DNA of 64,000 bases from Fusibacter_D sp033549245 (GCA_033549245.1 JAWSUW010000002.1:3805-67804); one strand, 5' to 3'. Positions 17,119-27,150 are shown, counted from the first letter of the stretch. Numbers and translations are program-made. Notes: generated by a model not told the origin, from the sequence alone.

Positions 17119-17853
17119 TCACCCCTCAAATGACTTGATGACTTCAAGCACCTCAAATAAATCACCGGAATCAATTCGCCATTTTGCACCAATCTCTTCA
17201 GGGACTTCACTTTGAGAACAGTTCGTATGAACATAGATACTGTCCATACCGATTCTGTTTGCACCTTCAATGTCAGTTGTATGATCGTTGCCAATGAACA
17301 GGCATTCAGTTTCGCTTAAATGTTCTTTGTCCAGTAGCATTCTATAGAATTTTTCATCTGGCTTGGCGATTTTATAACCAGATGAAATGAAAACCGATTT
17401 GAAATACTGGGTCAATCCGGTGTAATCCAGTTCATCAAAAGCAAACGATTCTTGCGCATTGGTTAACAAATACATCTTATACTTTTGATCTTTCAAATAT
17501 TCTAAAAGTTCTATGGCGCCTGGATACGGTTTTATGTACTCAAGAGAAATTATTCTGAAAAATCTAGCCATTTCAAGGGCTATACTGCGAGATGTTTCAA
17601 CATTTTTGATTTTAAAAAGGTTTTTGAACACTTTGAGGATATCAATGTCTGGATATTCCACACCTTTCATCCTTTTCTTATCCAGGAGTTGGTCGACTTG
17701 TTCGAAATAAGCAGTCCTAAGTTCATCCACACTAAAATCAGCGCCTCGCATTTTATAAAAGAGCGCCATTTTCTTCCAGACAAACTCTTGTGATTCATCC
17801 GTATGAATATCCAGCAAAGTACCGTACAGATCAAAAATTATAGCTTTGTACAT
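17119..17853 (-). CDS. HAD-superfamily hydrolase (YjjG/haloacid dehalogenase-like)
   Basis: 244 residues from ATG 17853, with AAGGAGG nine bases upstream. Motif I is FDLYGTLLD (nucleophile D8; the usual second Asp is Tyr, as in several DLYGTL members). Motif II is LLTNAQ, the motif III Lys lies in SSGYKIAKPDEKFY, and motif IV is FIGNDHTTDIEGA. The cap is helical, residues about 20-90. Enzymes of this type dephosphorylate nucleotides or small metabolites. The stop is next to the prenyltransferase-like gene. Confidence 0.82.
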   Translation of the reverse strand: MYKAIIFDLYGTLLDIHTDESQEFVWKKMALFYKMRGADFSVDELRTAYFEQVDQLLDKKRMKGVEYPDIDILKVFKNLFKIKNVETSRSIALEMARFFRIISLEYIKPYPGAIELLEYLKDQKYKMYLLTNAQESFAFDELDYTGLTQYFKSVFISSGYKIAKPDEKFYRMLLDKEHLSETECLFIGNDHTTDIEGANRIGMDSIYVHTNCSQSEVPEEIGAKWRIDSGDLFEVLEVIKSFEG

Positions 17854-17872
17854 TGAACTTACCTCCTTGCAA

Positions 17873-18619
17873 TTATGAGATGGCTTCACTTCCAACTTCA
17901 TATGTCCATCCATCTTTGGTTTTCTTGGCTTCACAGTCCATAAAGAAGTATGCGCCAAGGCCACTTCTCCATTTGGTGACATCAAACTTCATTGATTTAT
18001 CACTTGTTGACTTTATGTCAAAAGTGAACAGCAACCCATCTTCAAAATAGAGATTTTCTCCATCAATATACCCTTGTTCAACGAGTTCCTCATAAGTGGC
18101 TGAAAGACCGGTCAGCTCATATTGTCCAGAAGTCAAATATAGGAGTGCCTGTTTTTCGCTTTCACTCAGATTGGTAATCTGTGAAAGATCCAGAGCAATA
18201 TATTCAATATCTGAATTAAGACCTTCATCAGTTTGCCACAAGTCGTCTATGACCATTCGATAAAATCCAACCATATTGTCCTGCTGTTCAACGATATGGA
18301 TGAATTTTATATCCACCAGTTGACCTGGGTAGGACTCCATTATTGCTCCAGAAAAACCAATTTCAATCCATTGCCCAAGTTTTAGAGAGCTTACATCTGT
18401 TTCCTGGTTGTCCTCATCATAAATAGTACCTTCCATACCAACCCTGATCAAACCCGAAGTATCGGTTGTGAACAGAAAACCATTTTCATCAAGATCAACG
18501 ATCTTTCCTTCGATCAAAGCATCCGCCTTAGGGAGTTCAGCAGTGTTATTGGAACACCCGACTAAAAACAAGACCATCAAAATGATCATTACCCCTTTGC
18601 CAACTGTTTTGATTTTCAT
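17873..18619 (-). CDS. Lipoprotein with DUF3221-like region
   Basis: 248 residues with a lipoprotein signal (MVLFLVGC lipobox). Residues about 35-105 (ALIEGKIVDLDENGFLFTTD, then LGQWIEIGFSGAIMESYPGQ) fit the DUF3221-like beta fold of YobA-type lipoproteins. The C-terminal half (LDLSQITNLSESEKQALLYL and following) has an unassigned alpha/beta pattern. AGGAGG precedes the ATG. It lies 12 bases after the Ppx/GppA gene and 19 bases before the HAD gene, so these genes may share a transcript. Confidence 0.65.
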   Translation of the reverse strand: MKIKTVGKGVMIILMVLFLVGCSNNTAELPKADALIEGKIVDLDENGFLFTTDTSGLIRVGMEGTIYDEDNQETDVSSLKLGQWIEIGFSGAIMESYPGQLVDIKFIHIVEQQDNMVGFYRMVIDDLWQTDEGLNSDIEYIALDLSQITNLSESEKQALLYLTSGQYELTGLSATYEELVEQGYIDGENLYFEDGLLFTFDIKSTSDKSMKFDVTKWRSGLGAYFFMDCEAKKTKDGWTYEVGSEAIS

Positions 18620-18631
18620 GTATAACCTCCT

Positions 18632-20149
18632 CTAAATCTTATAAATCTGAATTCGCTTTTGATAGATTTTCTCAAACCGGTCTGTAAATTGTCTAGCGGA
18701 TGCAATTTCGAGGTCTAAAGTTTCGTTGGATGCCAATCCAATTTGGATATCATCCTTTGTCACGTCTACCTTGATGTCCACAACAGCTCCATTTTCAGCA
18801 CGATCGAATTGCTCGCAGAGCATGAGTAATACCGCTAATTTCCAAAGCCTTTGCAGTTCGCTTTTGCTGACAATGCCAAAATAATCACTTACTTGGTTCT
18901 TTATACCCGAAGCACGATGATTGCCAACCAAAAAAGCAACTGAAATCCGCTCAGCATTGGTCAACCCTTCTAAGCGCCCATTCATGATGAGATAATAACC
19001 ATGAATGTGGTGGTCATAATATTCGATATGCATCCCAATGTCGTGAAGCATCGCAGCAGTACTCAATATTTTGCGGTCGCCAGGCTCAAAATCAAAAGTT
19101 TGACTCAGAGCGCCAAACAGTTTTAACGTCAAGTCTTTCACATGGTTCGCATGCTTGCGATTCACATCAAAACGGCGCATGATGTTCTCTTTGCTTTGCA
19201 ATAAGACGTCTTCAACAATCGATGGCTTACCAATGGAAGCAAAGTACTTCTCATAAAAGTAACCATCTCTAAGACCATTTCCACTGATCCTTATTTCGGG
19301 TGCATCGATTAACTCGAATAAACACTTGAAAGGCAACAGACCAATTGCAATGATATCTGCTCTCCTTTTGCTGATTCCGGAAATCTTTTCGATTTCCTTT
19401 TGATCACTATTAAAAATCTGTTCGCAAATGACCTCAACTTCCTTTTCATGGAGCCTATAATTGTGCAGATTTTCTATCGGATATCCATTCTTTGCGCGAT
19501 CGACTTTGCCAAGGGTTCGTATGACTCCTCCAAGTCCAATGATTGGACTACCCTTGATTTCTCTTAACCAATCGATCTGCTTATAAATGGATTTGATATG
19601 TTTTTCAGCCATTTCAATTCTCTTTTTTCTCGGTTTGATGTCATTGAACTTTTCTGACAAAGTGACGGAGCCGATAGGCAAACTCACAGCTTTTACCAGT
19701 TCTCTATCCTTCATCCAGATCAGTTCGGTGCTTCCACCTCCAATATCCACAATCAGTGCCTCTTTCAGTTCCATTGAGTTTACAACACCCAAATAATCAT
19801 AATAGGCCTCTTGATCTCCTGTAAGTACTGTGAATTCAAATCCAGTCTCCACTTTCACGCGCTCCAAAAAAACACTCTGGTTTTTAGCCATCCTCACCGC
19901 TGCGGTAGCAAGAGCGTACACCTTTTTCACTGCATTGACCTCTATCAACTTTTGAAAATAGTTCAGTGCATGGATGGTTCTTAGGATTGGTTCTTCCTTG
20001 AGATACAAGTCCGATCCGAGTCTCTCGCTTAAGCGAACCATTTCACTGGCTTGTTCATATATGCTGTAGCCCCCGTGTTCATTGACACCAAAGATATTCA
20101 TGCGAATGGAATTTGAACCCAGGTCTATAATGGCTATGGAATCTCTCAT
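18632..20149 (-). CDS. ppx: Ppx/GppA exopolyphosphatase/guanosine pentaphosphatase
   Basis: 505 residues. The actin-like N-terminal domain holds DLGSNSIRMNIF (phosphate 1 loop), ALATAAVRMAKN, the catalytic Glu region LTGDQEAYYDYLG, and VDIGGGSTELI (phosphate 2). The C-terminal part from about 310 has an HD-type helical domain (HDIGMHIEYYDHHIHGYYLI). Such enzymes cut polyphosphate from the end or hydrolyse pppGpp. It follows the DUF4256 gene by 19 bases, itself coupled to a PPK2 gene, so polyphosphate is the likely substrate. GGAGG precedes the start. Confidence 0.88.
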   Translation of the reverse strand: MRDSIAIIDLGSNSIRMNIFGVNEHGGYSIYEQASEMVRLSERLGSDLYLKEEPILRTIHALNYFQKLIEVNAVKKVYALATAAVRMAKNQSVFLERVKVETGFEFTVLTGDQEAYYDYLGVVNSMELKEALIVDIGGGSTELIWMKDRELVKAVSLPIGSVTLSEKFNDIKPRKKRIEMAEKHIKSIYKQIDWLREIKGSPIIGLGGVIRTLGKVDRAKNGYPIENLHNYRLHEKEVEVICEQIFNSDQKEIEKISGISKRRADIIAIGLLPFKCLFELIDAPEIRISGNGLRDGYFYEKYFASIGKPSIVEDVLLQSKENIMRRFDVNRKHANHVKDLTLKLFGALSQTFDFEPGDRKILSTAAMLHDIGMHIEYYDHHIHGYYLIMNGRLEGLTNAERISVAFLVGNHRASGIKNQVSDYFGIVSKSELQRLWKLAVLLMLCEQFDRAENGAVVDIKVDVTKDDIQIGLASNETLDLEIASARQFTDRFEKIYQKRIQIYKI

Positions 20150-20168
20150 GTTTTGCCTCCAAATTAGT

Positions 20169-20735
20169 CTATACTCTTAGAATACCACGGAAACCTCTTG
20201 AGGCATAATAAGACTCTGCACCATTGTGATAAACAAAGACAGTGTCATAGCGCCTGTCACAGAAAATCGCTCCACCAAGCTTTCTGATCGAATCAGGAGT
20301 TAAGACCCAACTGGATGTTTTCAAATCAAATTTTCCAACTTTCTGTAATGCCCTGTATTCTTCTTCCGTCATCAACTTGATTCCCATTTCAGTAGCCACA
20401 TTCAAAGCACTGTCTTTAGGTTTGTTTTCCTTTCGTGATGTGAGTGCTTGATGGTCATAGCAAAAACTTCTTCGTCCTTTAGGACTTTCATCAGAACAAT
20501 CACAGAATATATAATCATCCGAAGATTGATCATAACCGATGACGTCAGGTTCACCTCCGGTGTTTTCCATTTGATCAAGTGACCACAATTTGTCAGTTTT
20601 CTCAATAAGTCTAGATTCAATTTTGGACCAATCAAGTCCTGTGTGTCGAGCCATGTTTTTCTCAAATCGGCTTTTTAATATATTGATCAAGGCATCTGAC
20701 TGCTCAGGTGATAAGCACCTTTCATTCTTTATCAT
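20169..20735 (-). CDS. DUF4256 protein
   Basis: 188 residues, soluble. The sequence (GEPDVIGYDQSSDDYIFCDC, then GRRSFCYDHQAL, and a C-terminal GAIFCDRRYDTVFVYHNGAE) matches DUF4256, a widespread family without known function. Its ATG overlaps the PPK2 stop (ATGA), and the exopolyphosphatase gene follows after 19 bases. This placement between a polyphosphate kinase and a polyphosphatase is a hint that it works with polyphosphate or nucleotides, but nothing in the sequence proves this. Confidence 0.75.
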   Translation of the reverse strand: MIKNERCLSPEQSDALINILKSRFEKNMARHTGLDWSKIESRLIEKTDKLWSLDQMENTGGEPDVIGYDQSSDDYIFCDCSDESPKGRRSFCYDHQALTSRKENKPKDSALNVATEMGIKLMTEEEYRALQKVGKFDLKTSSWVLTPDSIRKLGGAIFCDRRYDTVFVYHNGAESYYASRGFRGILRV

Positions 20736-21532
20736 AAGTTCTCCTTTGCCAGCTTCTTTGCGACATCTGGAACATATCTCATGGAATCAATCGGCGGCCT
20801 TACATAACCCGAATTTTCTTGTCTTTTAGGAAGTTTGAGTTTCTTGTTTTCTATATCTTTATATGGAATCATGGATAAAAGATGTGAGATACAGTTGATC
20901 CGTGCGTTACGTTTCATATCTGATTCAATGACATACCATGGTGATGATTCTGTATCTGTGTACTGGAACATGACATCTTTTGCCTTGGAATATTCTACCC
21001 ACCTGGATCTGGCCTCTAAATCCATCTCACTGAGTTTCCAATTTTTGGTCTCATCATTGATGCGGTCTTGGAATCTCTTTTCTTGCTCTTCGTCACTCAC
21101 CGAGAACCAATACTTGATCAAAATGATTCCGGATCTAATGAGCATCTCTTCAAAATCAGGGACAGATTTGAAAAAATCCCAATACTCCTCATCGGTACAG
21201 AATCCCATAACTCTCTCGACACCAGCTCTATTGTACCAACTGCGATCAAATAAAACGATTTCACCTGCACTTGGGAGTTGTGCGGCATAACGCTGAAAAT
21301 ACCACTGAGTCCTTTCCTTTTCAGTTGGTTTGGGAAGCGCAACGACTCTACAAGTCCTGGGATTTAAACTTTCTGTGATTCTTTTGATGGCACCGCCTTT
21401 GCCTGCCGCGTCTCTGCCCTCAAATATGATAACCACTTTAAGTCCCTCCTGAACCACCCATTCCTGGAGTTTGACGAGTTCAGTTTGAAGTTCTGCGAGT
21501 TTCTTTTTATAAACCTTTTTTGGAAGTTTCAT
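20732..21532 (-). CDS. ppk2: Polyphosphate kinase 2 (PPK2) family
   Basis: 266 residues from the ATG at 21532; the frame runs further up to the ilvA stop but has no better start. The Walker A is FEGRDAAGKGG (G39-K45), the Walker B DRSWYNRAGVERV, and the lid contains R-rich helices. These are the PPK2 signatures; the enzymes use polyphosphate to phosphorylate nucleoside mono- or diphosphates. The gene is 63 bases downstream of ilvA on the same strand and may be read through from the T-box operon. It overlaps the DUF4256 gene. Confidence 0.9.
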   Translation of the reverse strand: MKLPKKVYKKKLAELQTELVKLQEWVVQEGLKVVIIFEGRDAAGKGGAIKRITESLNPRTCRVVALPKPTEKERTQWYFQRYAAQLPSAGEIVLFDRSWYNRAGVERVMGFCTDEEYWDFFKSVPDFEEMLIRSGIILIKYWFSVSDEEQEKRFQDRINDETKNWKLSEMDLEARSRWVEYSKAKDVMFQYTDTESSPWYVIESDMKRNARINCISHLLSMIPYKDIENKKLKLPKRQENSGYVRPPIDSMRYVPDVAKKLAKENL

Positions 21533-21595
21533 GAGTTCACGTTCCTTTCTATCAATCTTTATGGATAGATACCCAATAAAAAGTAAAACTTTCAA

Positions 21596-22807
21596 TCAAT
21601 AGACTTGTTTCACAACGTAACCTACATGGTTCAATCCATGAACTATATTATTTATATGTTCATGTCCATTGGTTTCGACAGTAACCTGTAACTGTACATG
21701 ATTGAATCTGTCAAAATTCATGAACTGGTTATGATCCAGCTTGATGACATTCGCCTTATGATCCGATAGAATCTGTGAAATCGTCAATAGTTGTCCGGGG
21801 GTATCCGGTAAATCCACAGAGAAACAAAATATTCGTCCCCTTTTTGTGAGTCCCTTGTTGATCATAGCAGATACTGTGACCACATCTATATTGCCTCCAG
21901 AAAGCACACTGACAATGGTTTTGTTTTTCACATTCAGTTTTTTGATGGCTGCCAAACTGAGTGCACCCGAATTTTCCGAAACGATTTTGTGTTTTTCAAG
22001 CAGCATGAGAAATGCATCCATAATTTCATAATCACTTACTGCAACCATTTCATCCACCACTTGTTTTGCGATCTCAAAAGTTTTTTCGCCCACTGCTTTG
22101 ACCGCAACCCCATCTGCTACTGTATGAACTGAGGTCAGTCTGACGATTTCACCTTGATCGAGTGCATTCTTCATTGACATAGCACCTTCTGGCTCGACAC
22201 CGATCACTCTGCAGCTCGGATTGACACTCTTCACATATGCACCGATTCCACTAATTAGTCCACCACCACCGGCAGGTACCAGAATGATATCTGCACTTGG
22301 CAATTGATCGAGGATTTCCTTTCCTATCGTCCCTTGCCCAGCAATCACATCGTAGTCATTGAACGGATGGACCATTGTCGCTCCACGTCTGGTTTGAAGA
22401 TCCAGTGCGTGGGCGTAAGCATCATCGTAGGAATCCCCATAAAGCACTACTTCTGCTCCATAATTTTTAGTCGCATTGATTTTGATAAGTGGTGTTGTTG
22501 TTGGCATGACGATGGTGGCACAGGTTCCCATAAGACTCGCTGCGTATGCGACACCTTGAGCATGATTGCCCGCTGAAGCAGTTATCACGCCTGATTTACG
22601 CTCCTCTTCATTCAGTTGAGCCAACTTATTGTAAGCACCTCTAATTTTGAAAGCGCCTGTTTTTTGAAGATTTTCAGGTTTGATGTAAACTCTATTGTTA
22701 GATTCAGTGCTGAAAAAATCGCTGTAGATTAAATCCGTTTGATCGAGTATGCCCTTAAGCCTCAGGTCTGCATCGAGAATGCTCTCATAAACTGCATTTA
22801 ATGTCAT
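21596..22807 (-). CDS. ilvA: Threonine ammonia-lyase (IlvA, ACT-domain type)
   Basis: 403 residues. The PLP lysine lies in KTGAFKIRGAYNKL (about residue 52). The phosphate-binding glycine loop is VPAGGGGLISG, and a single C-terminal ACT-like domain (SVDLPDTPGQLLTISQILSD) starts near 330. The enzyme makes 2-oxobutanoate from threonine, the first step of isoleucine synthesis. The start overlaps the ilvB stop (ATGA) and has GAGGTG upstream. As the last gene of the ilv operon it feeds the IlvB, IlvC and IlvD steps. Confidence 0.93.
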   Translation of the reverse strand: MTLNAVYESILDADLRLKGILDQTDLIYSDFFSTESNNRVYIKPENLQKTGAFKIRGAYNKLAQLNEEERKSGVITASAGNHAQGVAYAASLMGTCATIVMPTTTPLIKINATKNYGAEVVLYGDSYDDAYAHALDLQTRRGATMVHPFNDYDVIAGQGTIGKEILDQLPSADIILVPAGGGGLISGIGAYVKSVNPSCRVIGVEPEGAMSMKNALDQGEIVRLTSVHTVADGVAVKAVGEKTFEIAKQVVDEMVAVSDYEIMDAFLMLLEKHKIVSENSGALSLAAIKKLNVKNKTIVSVLSGGNIDVVTVSAMINKGLTKRGRIFCFSVDLPDTPGQLLTISQILSDHKANVIKLDHNQFMNFDRFNHVQLQVTVETNGHEHINNIVHGLNHVGYVVKQVY

Positions 22808-24465
22808 AATCGCACCTCACTTTTTATAATTTCGAATGCTGTTACCATTTCGGTGATCCCTTTTCCTGGTGGAATAATCGGATACACATTTTCATCATGA
22901 TCAATGATACAATCCACAACAACCGGACGTTTAGTGCTTTTGATTTTCTCTAGTACTGCTTCAAGTTCATCGATGCTTCTCACCCTATAGCCATCAATAC
23001 CGTAAGCTTCTGCCAACTTCACGAAATCGACAGAATCATCTCCATCGGTCTCACTGAATCTCGCATCACAAAATAAGCGCTGCCACTGTCTGACCATTCC
23101 AAGGGCATTGTTATTGAATACAAAAGTTTTGAGAGGAATATTATACTTGCTTACCGTTCCCAGTTCATTTGAATTCATCTTGAAACTACCATCTCCAGCA
23201 ATATGGACAACGGTCTGTTCGGGATTACCGATTTGAGCCCCAATAGCAGCGCCAAGACCAAAACCCATTGTTCCGAGTCCTCCGGATGTTATAAACTTTC
23301 GTGGCTTTTCAAATCCATAATACTGGGCAGTCCACATTTGGTGCTGTCCCACCTCTGTCACGACTATAGTGTCCTCACCAAATGTTCGTCTAATCGCTGA
23401 GAGCATCTGTTTTGCTTTATGATCTAATTCTTTTTCTTGTCCTTTCATCGATAATGGTGGCCAGCTATAACCACTCAATTTTTCGCTGATCATGGTCAAA
23501 ACATCCTTCACATCTCCAACAATCGGATACATGATTTCCTTGTTTTTTCCGACTTCATTGATGTCTATGTCTACTTGGATGATTTTTGCATCTGAGCAGA
23601 ATTTGTCTGAAGCACTTATGACGCGATCACTGAACCGTGCACCAACTGCAAGTATGACATCGGCGTTTGATATGCAGTTATTTGCTTCCACAGAACCATG
23701 CATACCGATAAGACCATAAGATAATTGATGACTCTGCGGAAAAGCTCCACTTCCCATAAGAGTGTTGACTACGGGGATGTTTGAGCGAATGGCAAATTCA
23801 TTTAAAACATCACTGGCGCCCGAAATTCCAATACCCCCACCTGCTAATATCACGGGGTTTTTCGCCTTTTTAAGCGCATCAACCGCAACCTCAATAGCAT
23901 CTATATCCAAACTCGACGCCATATGCTTATGCTCATTGGTTTCACCTCGATATTCTGCCATTTGAGTCATAATATCTTTAGGAATATCGATCAATACCGG
24001 TCCAGGTCGACCTGACCTTGCTATTTCAAATGCCCTCATGAGTGTACTTTCGATTTGATCGACAGTCTTAACCATTTCACAATGTTTGGTTATGGTCAGA
24101 GTCATTGCTGTAATATCCACTTCTTGAAACGAATCTCTACCAATCAAAGGTCTACCCACCTGACCAGTGATAATGACAAGAGGCATGGAGTCCATATATG
24201 CCGTTGCAATACCGGTAATGGTATTGGTTGCACCAGGTCCCGATGTGACAATGCAAACACCAACTTTCCCTGTAGTCCTGGCATACCCGTCAGCCGCATG
24301 AACTGCACCTTGCTCATGACACGTCCTATAGTGTTTCATTGGATACTTCGCGTCGTAGAGCGCATCATATAAAGGAATCACAGCTCCACCGGGAAAACCG
24401 AATATGGTTTCAACTTTTTGAGCGTTGAGACACTCTATTACTATCTGCGCACCACTTATTATCAT
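22804..24465 (-). CDS. ilvB: Acetolactate synthase large subunit
   Basis: 553 residues, normal length. The N-terminal TPP domain carries EQGAVHAADGYAR (catalytic Glu), the middle domain includes AGGGIGISGA, and the C-terminal TPP/Mg motif is GDGSFKMNSNELGT ending in NNNALGMVRQWQ. It joins pyruvate with pyruvate or 2-oxobutanoate. The ribosome site is GAGGAG. It lies between ilvD and ilvA; its regulatory ACT subunit is encoded at the front of the same operon. Confidence 0.95.
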   Translation of the reverse strand: MIISGAQIVIECLNAQKVETIFGFPGGAVIPLYDALYDAKYPMKHYRTCHEQGAVHAADGYARTTGKVGVCIVTSGPGATNTITGIATAYMDSMPLVIITGQVGRPLIGRDSFQEVDITAMTLTITKHCEMVKTVDQIESTLMRAFEIARSGRPGPVLIDIPKDIMTQMAEYRGETNEHKHMASSLDIDAIEVAVDALKKAKNPVILAGGGIGISGASDVLNEFAIRSNIPVVNTLMGSGAFPQSHQLSYGLIGMHGSVEANNCISNADVILAVGARFSDRVISASDKFCSDAKIIQVDIDINEVGKNKEIMYPIVGDVKDVLTMISEKLSGYSWPPLSMKGQEKELDHKAKQMLSAIRRTFGEDTIVVTEVGQHQMWTAQYYGFEKPRKFITSGGLGTMGFGLGAAIGAQIGNPEQTVVHIAGDGSFKMNSNELGTVSKYNIPLKTFVFNNNALGMVRQWQRLFCDARFSETDGDDSVDFVKLAEAYGIDGYRVRSIDELEAVLEKIKSTKRPVVVDCIIDHDENVYPIIPPGKGITEMVTAFEIIKSEVRL

Positions 24466-24483
24466 TGTGACTCCTCCTCTGTT

Positions 24484-26148
24484 TTATTTTCCAAACACAG
24501 CTCCTTCTGATGCTGACGAGACAAGTCTCGCATACCTGGCCAAATACCCTTTGACACTGAGCTGTTTCGGTTTGAATGCAAGCAAACGTTTCCTTACTTC
24601 TTCATCTGTGAGATGATGATCCAGTGTCCCTTTTGATATATCAATACTGATCTGATCGCCTTCCTCAATAAGGGCGATTGGTCCTCCCTCTTGAGCTTCA
24701 GGAGATATATGTCCTATAGCCGCACCTCGCGTCGCACCTGAAAATCTTCCATCGGTAAGGAGTGCGACGTGTTCGTCGAGCCCCATCCCCGCAAGTGTTG
24801 AAGTCGGTGTGAGCATCTCTGGCATCCCTGGTCCTCCCTTGGGGCCTTCATACCTGATGACAACCACATCACCCTTATGGATATGACCACTCATTATCGC
24901 TTCTACAGCCGTAGCTTCACCATCAAACACGCGTGCAGGTCCAGTATGTCTCATCATGGAATCTGCAACCGCCGATTTCTTAACCACAGCACCTTTTGGA
25001 GCGAGTGAACCTCTTAAGACTTGTATACCACCCGAATCACTATAAGGTGCATCAAATGATTTGATGACATGACCATCTGCAGATTTCTTCTTGTGTTTTT
25101 TGACACCATCACCCAGTGTGTTTCCTTGTACTGTAGGTGCATCACCATAAAGAAGCCCAGCTTCTTCGAGTTGATACAGTACTGTTTGAAGTCCTCCCAC
25201 TTTATAAAGGTCCTCCATGTGATGTTGACCGACAGGACTTAAACGACAAAGGTTTGGAGTGGATCTACTGATTGCATTCACCCATTCAAGATCGAACGGC
25301 ACATCGGATTCGTGTGCAATCGCTGTGAGATGCAATATGGTGTTGGTGGAACAACCAAGGGCCATGTCCAGCCTTAGTGCATTATGGAAAGCTTCTTTCG
25401 TGAACAACCTGGAACTTGTGAAATCATCAGTGACGAGCTCCACTATTCGCATTCCTGTTTGTTTCGCCAGTCTGATCCTTTCAGAGTAAACTGCAGGTAT
25501 TGTTCCATTTCCAGGTAAGGCAATCCCAATCGCTTCAGTCATGCAGTTCATGGAATTCGCAGTGTACATTCCAGAACACGACCCACAAGTCGGACATGCA
25601 CTTTCTTCATATTCCGACAATGTTTCCATTGACATTTTACCGGCTTTTACAGCTCCGACGGCTTCAAAGACGCTGCTTAGGTCGACTACAGTTCCATTTG
25701 TCTCACCTGCAAGCATTGGACCTCCACTGATCAAGATCGTTGGGAGATTAAGTCTCGCAGCCGCCATCAACATGCCTGGAACAATTTTGTCACAGTTTGG
25801 CACAAGCACTATTCCATCTAAGCTATGAGCCATCACCATGATTTCTATTGAATCTGCTATTACCTCTCTGCTGGCTAGAGAATACCGCATCCCCTCATGG
25901 TTCATGGCTAGACCATCGCATACTCCAATCGTAGGGAATTCCATTGGAGTACCACCGTTAATTCTGATTCCTGCTTTGACTGCATCTGTAATGTTTTTAA
26001 GATGGGAATGGCCAGGTACGACTTCACTGAATGCACTGACAACACCGATCAAAGGTTGTGACATCTCTTGATCCGTCAATCCAAGTGCTTTTAGTAGCGA
26101 TCTGTGAGGGGCACGTTCTATGCCTTTGGTCAATTTGTGACTACGCAT
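24484..26148 (-). CDS. ilvD: Dihydroxy-acid dehydratase
   Basis: 554 residues, full length. Fe-S cysteines are visible in VPNCDKIVPGM and CPTCGSCSGMYTANSMNC, and the C-terminal GRFSGATRG and GHISPEA motifs of the family are present. It removes water from the dihydroxy acids of the valine and isoleucine routes. AGGAGG precedes the ATG. It is directly followed by ilvB with 18 bases between them and preceded by ilvC. Confidence 0.95.
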   Translation of the reverse strand: MRSHKLTKGIERAPHRSLLKALGLTDQEMSQPLIGVVSAFSEVVPGHSHLKNITDAVKAGIRINGGTPMEFPTIGVCDGLAMNHEGMRYSLASREVIADSIEIMVMAHSLDGIVLVPNCDKIVPGMLMAAARLNLPTILISGGPMLAGETNGTVVDLSSVFEAVGAVKAGKMSMETLSEYEESACPTCGSCSGMYTANSMNCMTEAIGIALPGNGTIPAVYSERIRLAKQTGMRIVELVTDDFTSSRLFTKEAFHNALRLDMALGCSTNTILHLTAIAHESDVPFDLEWVNAISRSTPNLCRLSPVGQHHMEDLYKVGGLQTVLYQLEEAGLLYGDAPTVQGNTLGDGVKKHKKKSADGHVIKSFDAPYSDSGGIQVLRGSLAPKGAVVKKSAVADSMMRHTGPARVFDGEATAVEAIMSGHIHKGDVVVIRYEGPKGGPGMPEMLTPTSTLAGMGLDEHVALLTDGRFSGATRGAAIGHISPEAQEGGPIALIEEGDQISIDISKGTLDHHLTDEEVRKRLLAFKPKQLSVKGYLARYARLVSSASEGAVFGK

Positions 26149-27150
26149 CTAGGCCTCCTGTTTTGGCAGCCAACTCATCATTGATCGGAGTTTCTTACCT
26201 ACAGCAACCATTGGATGTTCCTTTTCTTGGCGTCTACGCGCATTGAACATCGGTCTATTGGCCATATTTTCAAGAATCCAAGCCTGAGCGAATTCTCCAC
26301 TTTGAATCTCGGAAAGCACTTTTTTCATTTCGAGCCTTGTCTCATCCGTTATAATTCTCTTTCCAACTTTGTAATCTCCATATTCCGCAGTGTCACTTAC
26401 AGAATATCTCATCCGCTCGAATCCACCTTCATATAGAAGATCCACAATCAACTTGAGCTCGTGGAGACATTCGAAGTAAGCCACTTCCTCTTGGTATCCC
26501 GCATCCACCAAAGTATCAAAACCAGCTTTGATCAGTTCACTGACTCCGCCACAAAGAACAGCCTGTTCACCGAACAAATCCGTCTCTGTCTCCTCTTTGA
26601 AAGTCGTTTCGATTATGCCCGCCTTGGCACAGCCTATTCCGGCTGCATATGCCATTGCATATTTTCTGGCATTTCCTGTGGCATCTTGATAAACAGCAAA
26701 AAGTGCAGGTACTCCATTGCCTTCGGTGTACAGCCTTCTTACGAGATGTCCCGGACTCTTTGGTGCGACCATGAACACATCCACATCTTCAGGTGGCACG
26801 ATTTGATTAAAGTGGACATTGAATCCATGTGCAAAGACCAGTGCAGCTCCTTTTTTCATATTGGCTCTTACCACATCGTTGTATACTTTTGCCTGCTTTT
26901 CATCTGGCAAAAGCATCATTACAAAGTCAGCTTCTTTGACAGCATCCTCGCTGACTTTCACATCCAGCCCCGCTTTCACAGCACGATCCCAGCTTTTTGA
27001 TCCGTCATATAAACCTACTACGACATCGACACCACTTTCTTTAAGATTAAGTGAGTGTGCATGACCTTGACTGCCATAACCTAGTACAGCAACCTTCTTT
27101 CCACTAAATACTGATAAATCACATGAATCCTCATAAAACATCTTCGCCAT
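26149..27150 (-). CDS. ilvC: Ketol-acid reductoisomerase (class I, short form)
   Basis: 333 residues from the ATG at 27150, chosen because GGAGG lies six bases upstream. The Rossmann motif is VAVLGYGSQGHAHSLNLKES. The knotted C-terminal domain begins near 182 with the metal-binding DLFGEQAVLCGG and ECLHELKLIVDL motifs. It isomerises and reduces acetolactate with NAD(P)H and Mg. It is the second gene of the operon. The cofactor loop reads GLYDGSKSW; cofactor preference cannot be judged safely. Confidence 0.95.
   Translation of the reverse strand: MAKMFYEDSCDLSVFSGKKVAVLGYGSQGHAHSLNLKESGVDVVVGLYDGSKSWDRAVKAGLDVKVSEDAVKEADFVMMLLPDEKQAKVYNDVVRANMKKGAALVFAHGFNVHFNQIVPPEDVDVFMVAPKSPGHLVRRLYTEGNGVPALFAVYQDATGNARKYAMAYAAGIGCAKAGIIETTFKEETETDLFGEQAVLCGGVSELIKAGFDTLVDAGYQEEVAYFECLHELKLIVDLLYEGGFERMRYSVSDTAEYGDYKVGKRIITDETRLEMKKVLSEIQSGEFAQAWILENMANRPMFNARRRQEKEHPMVAVGKKLRSMMSWLPKQEA

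Noticed and set aside
26461..27000. 179-residue antisense frame within ilvC
   Set aside because: Shadow of a well-conserved gene; no independent evidence.
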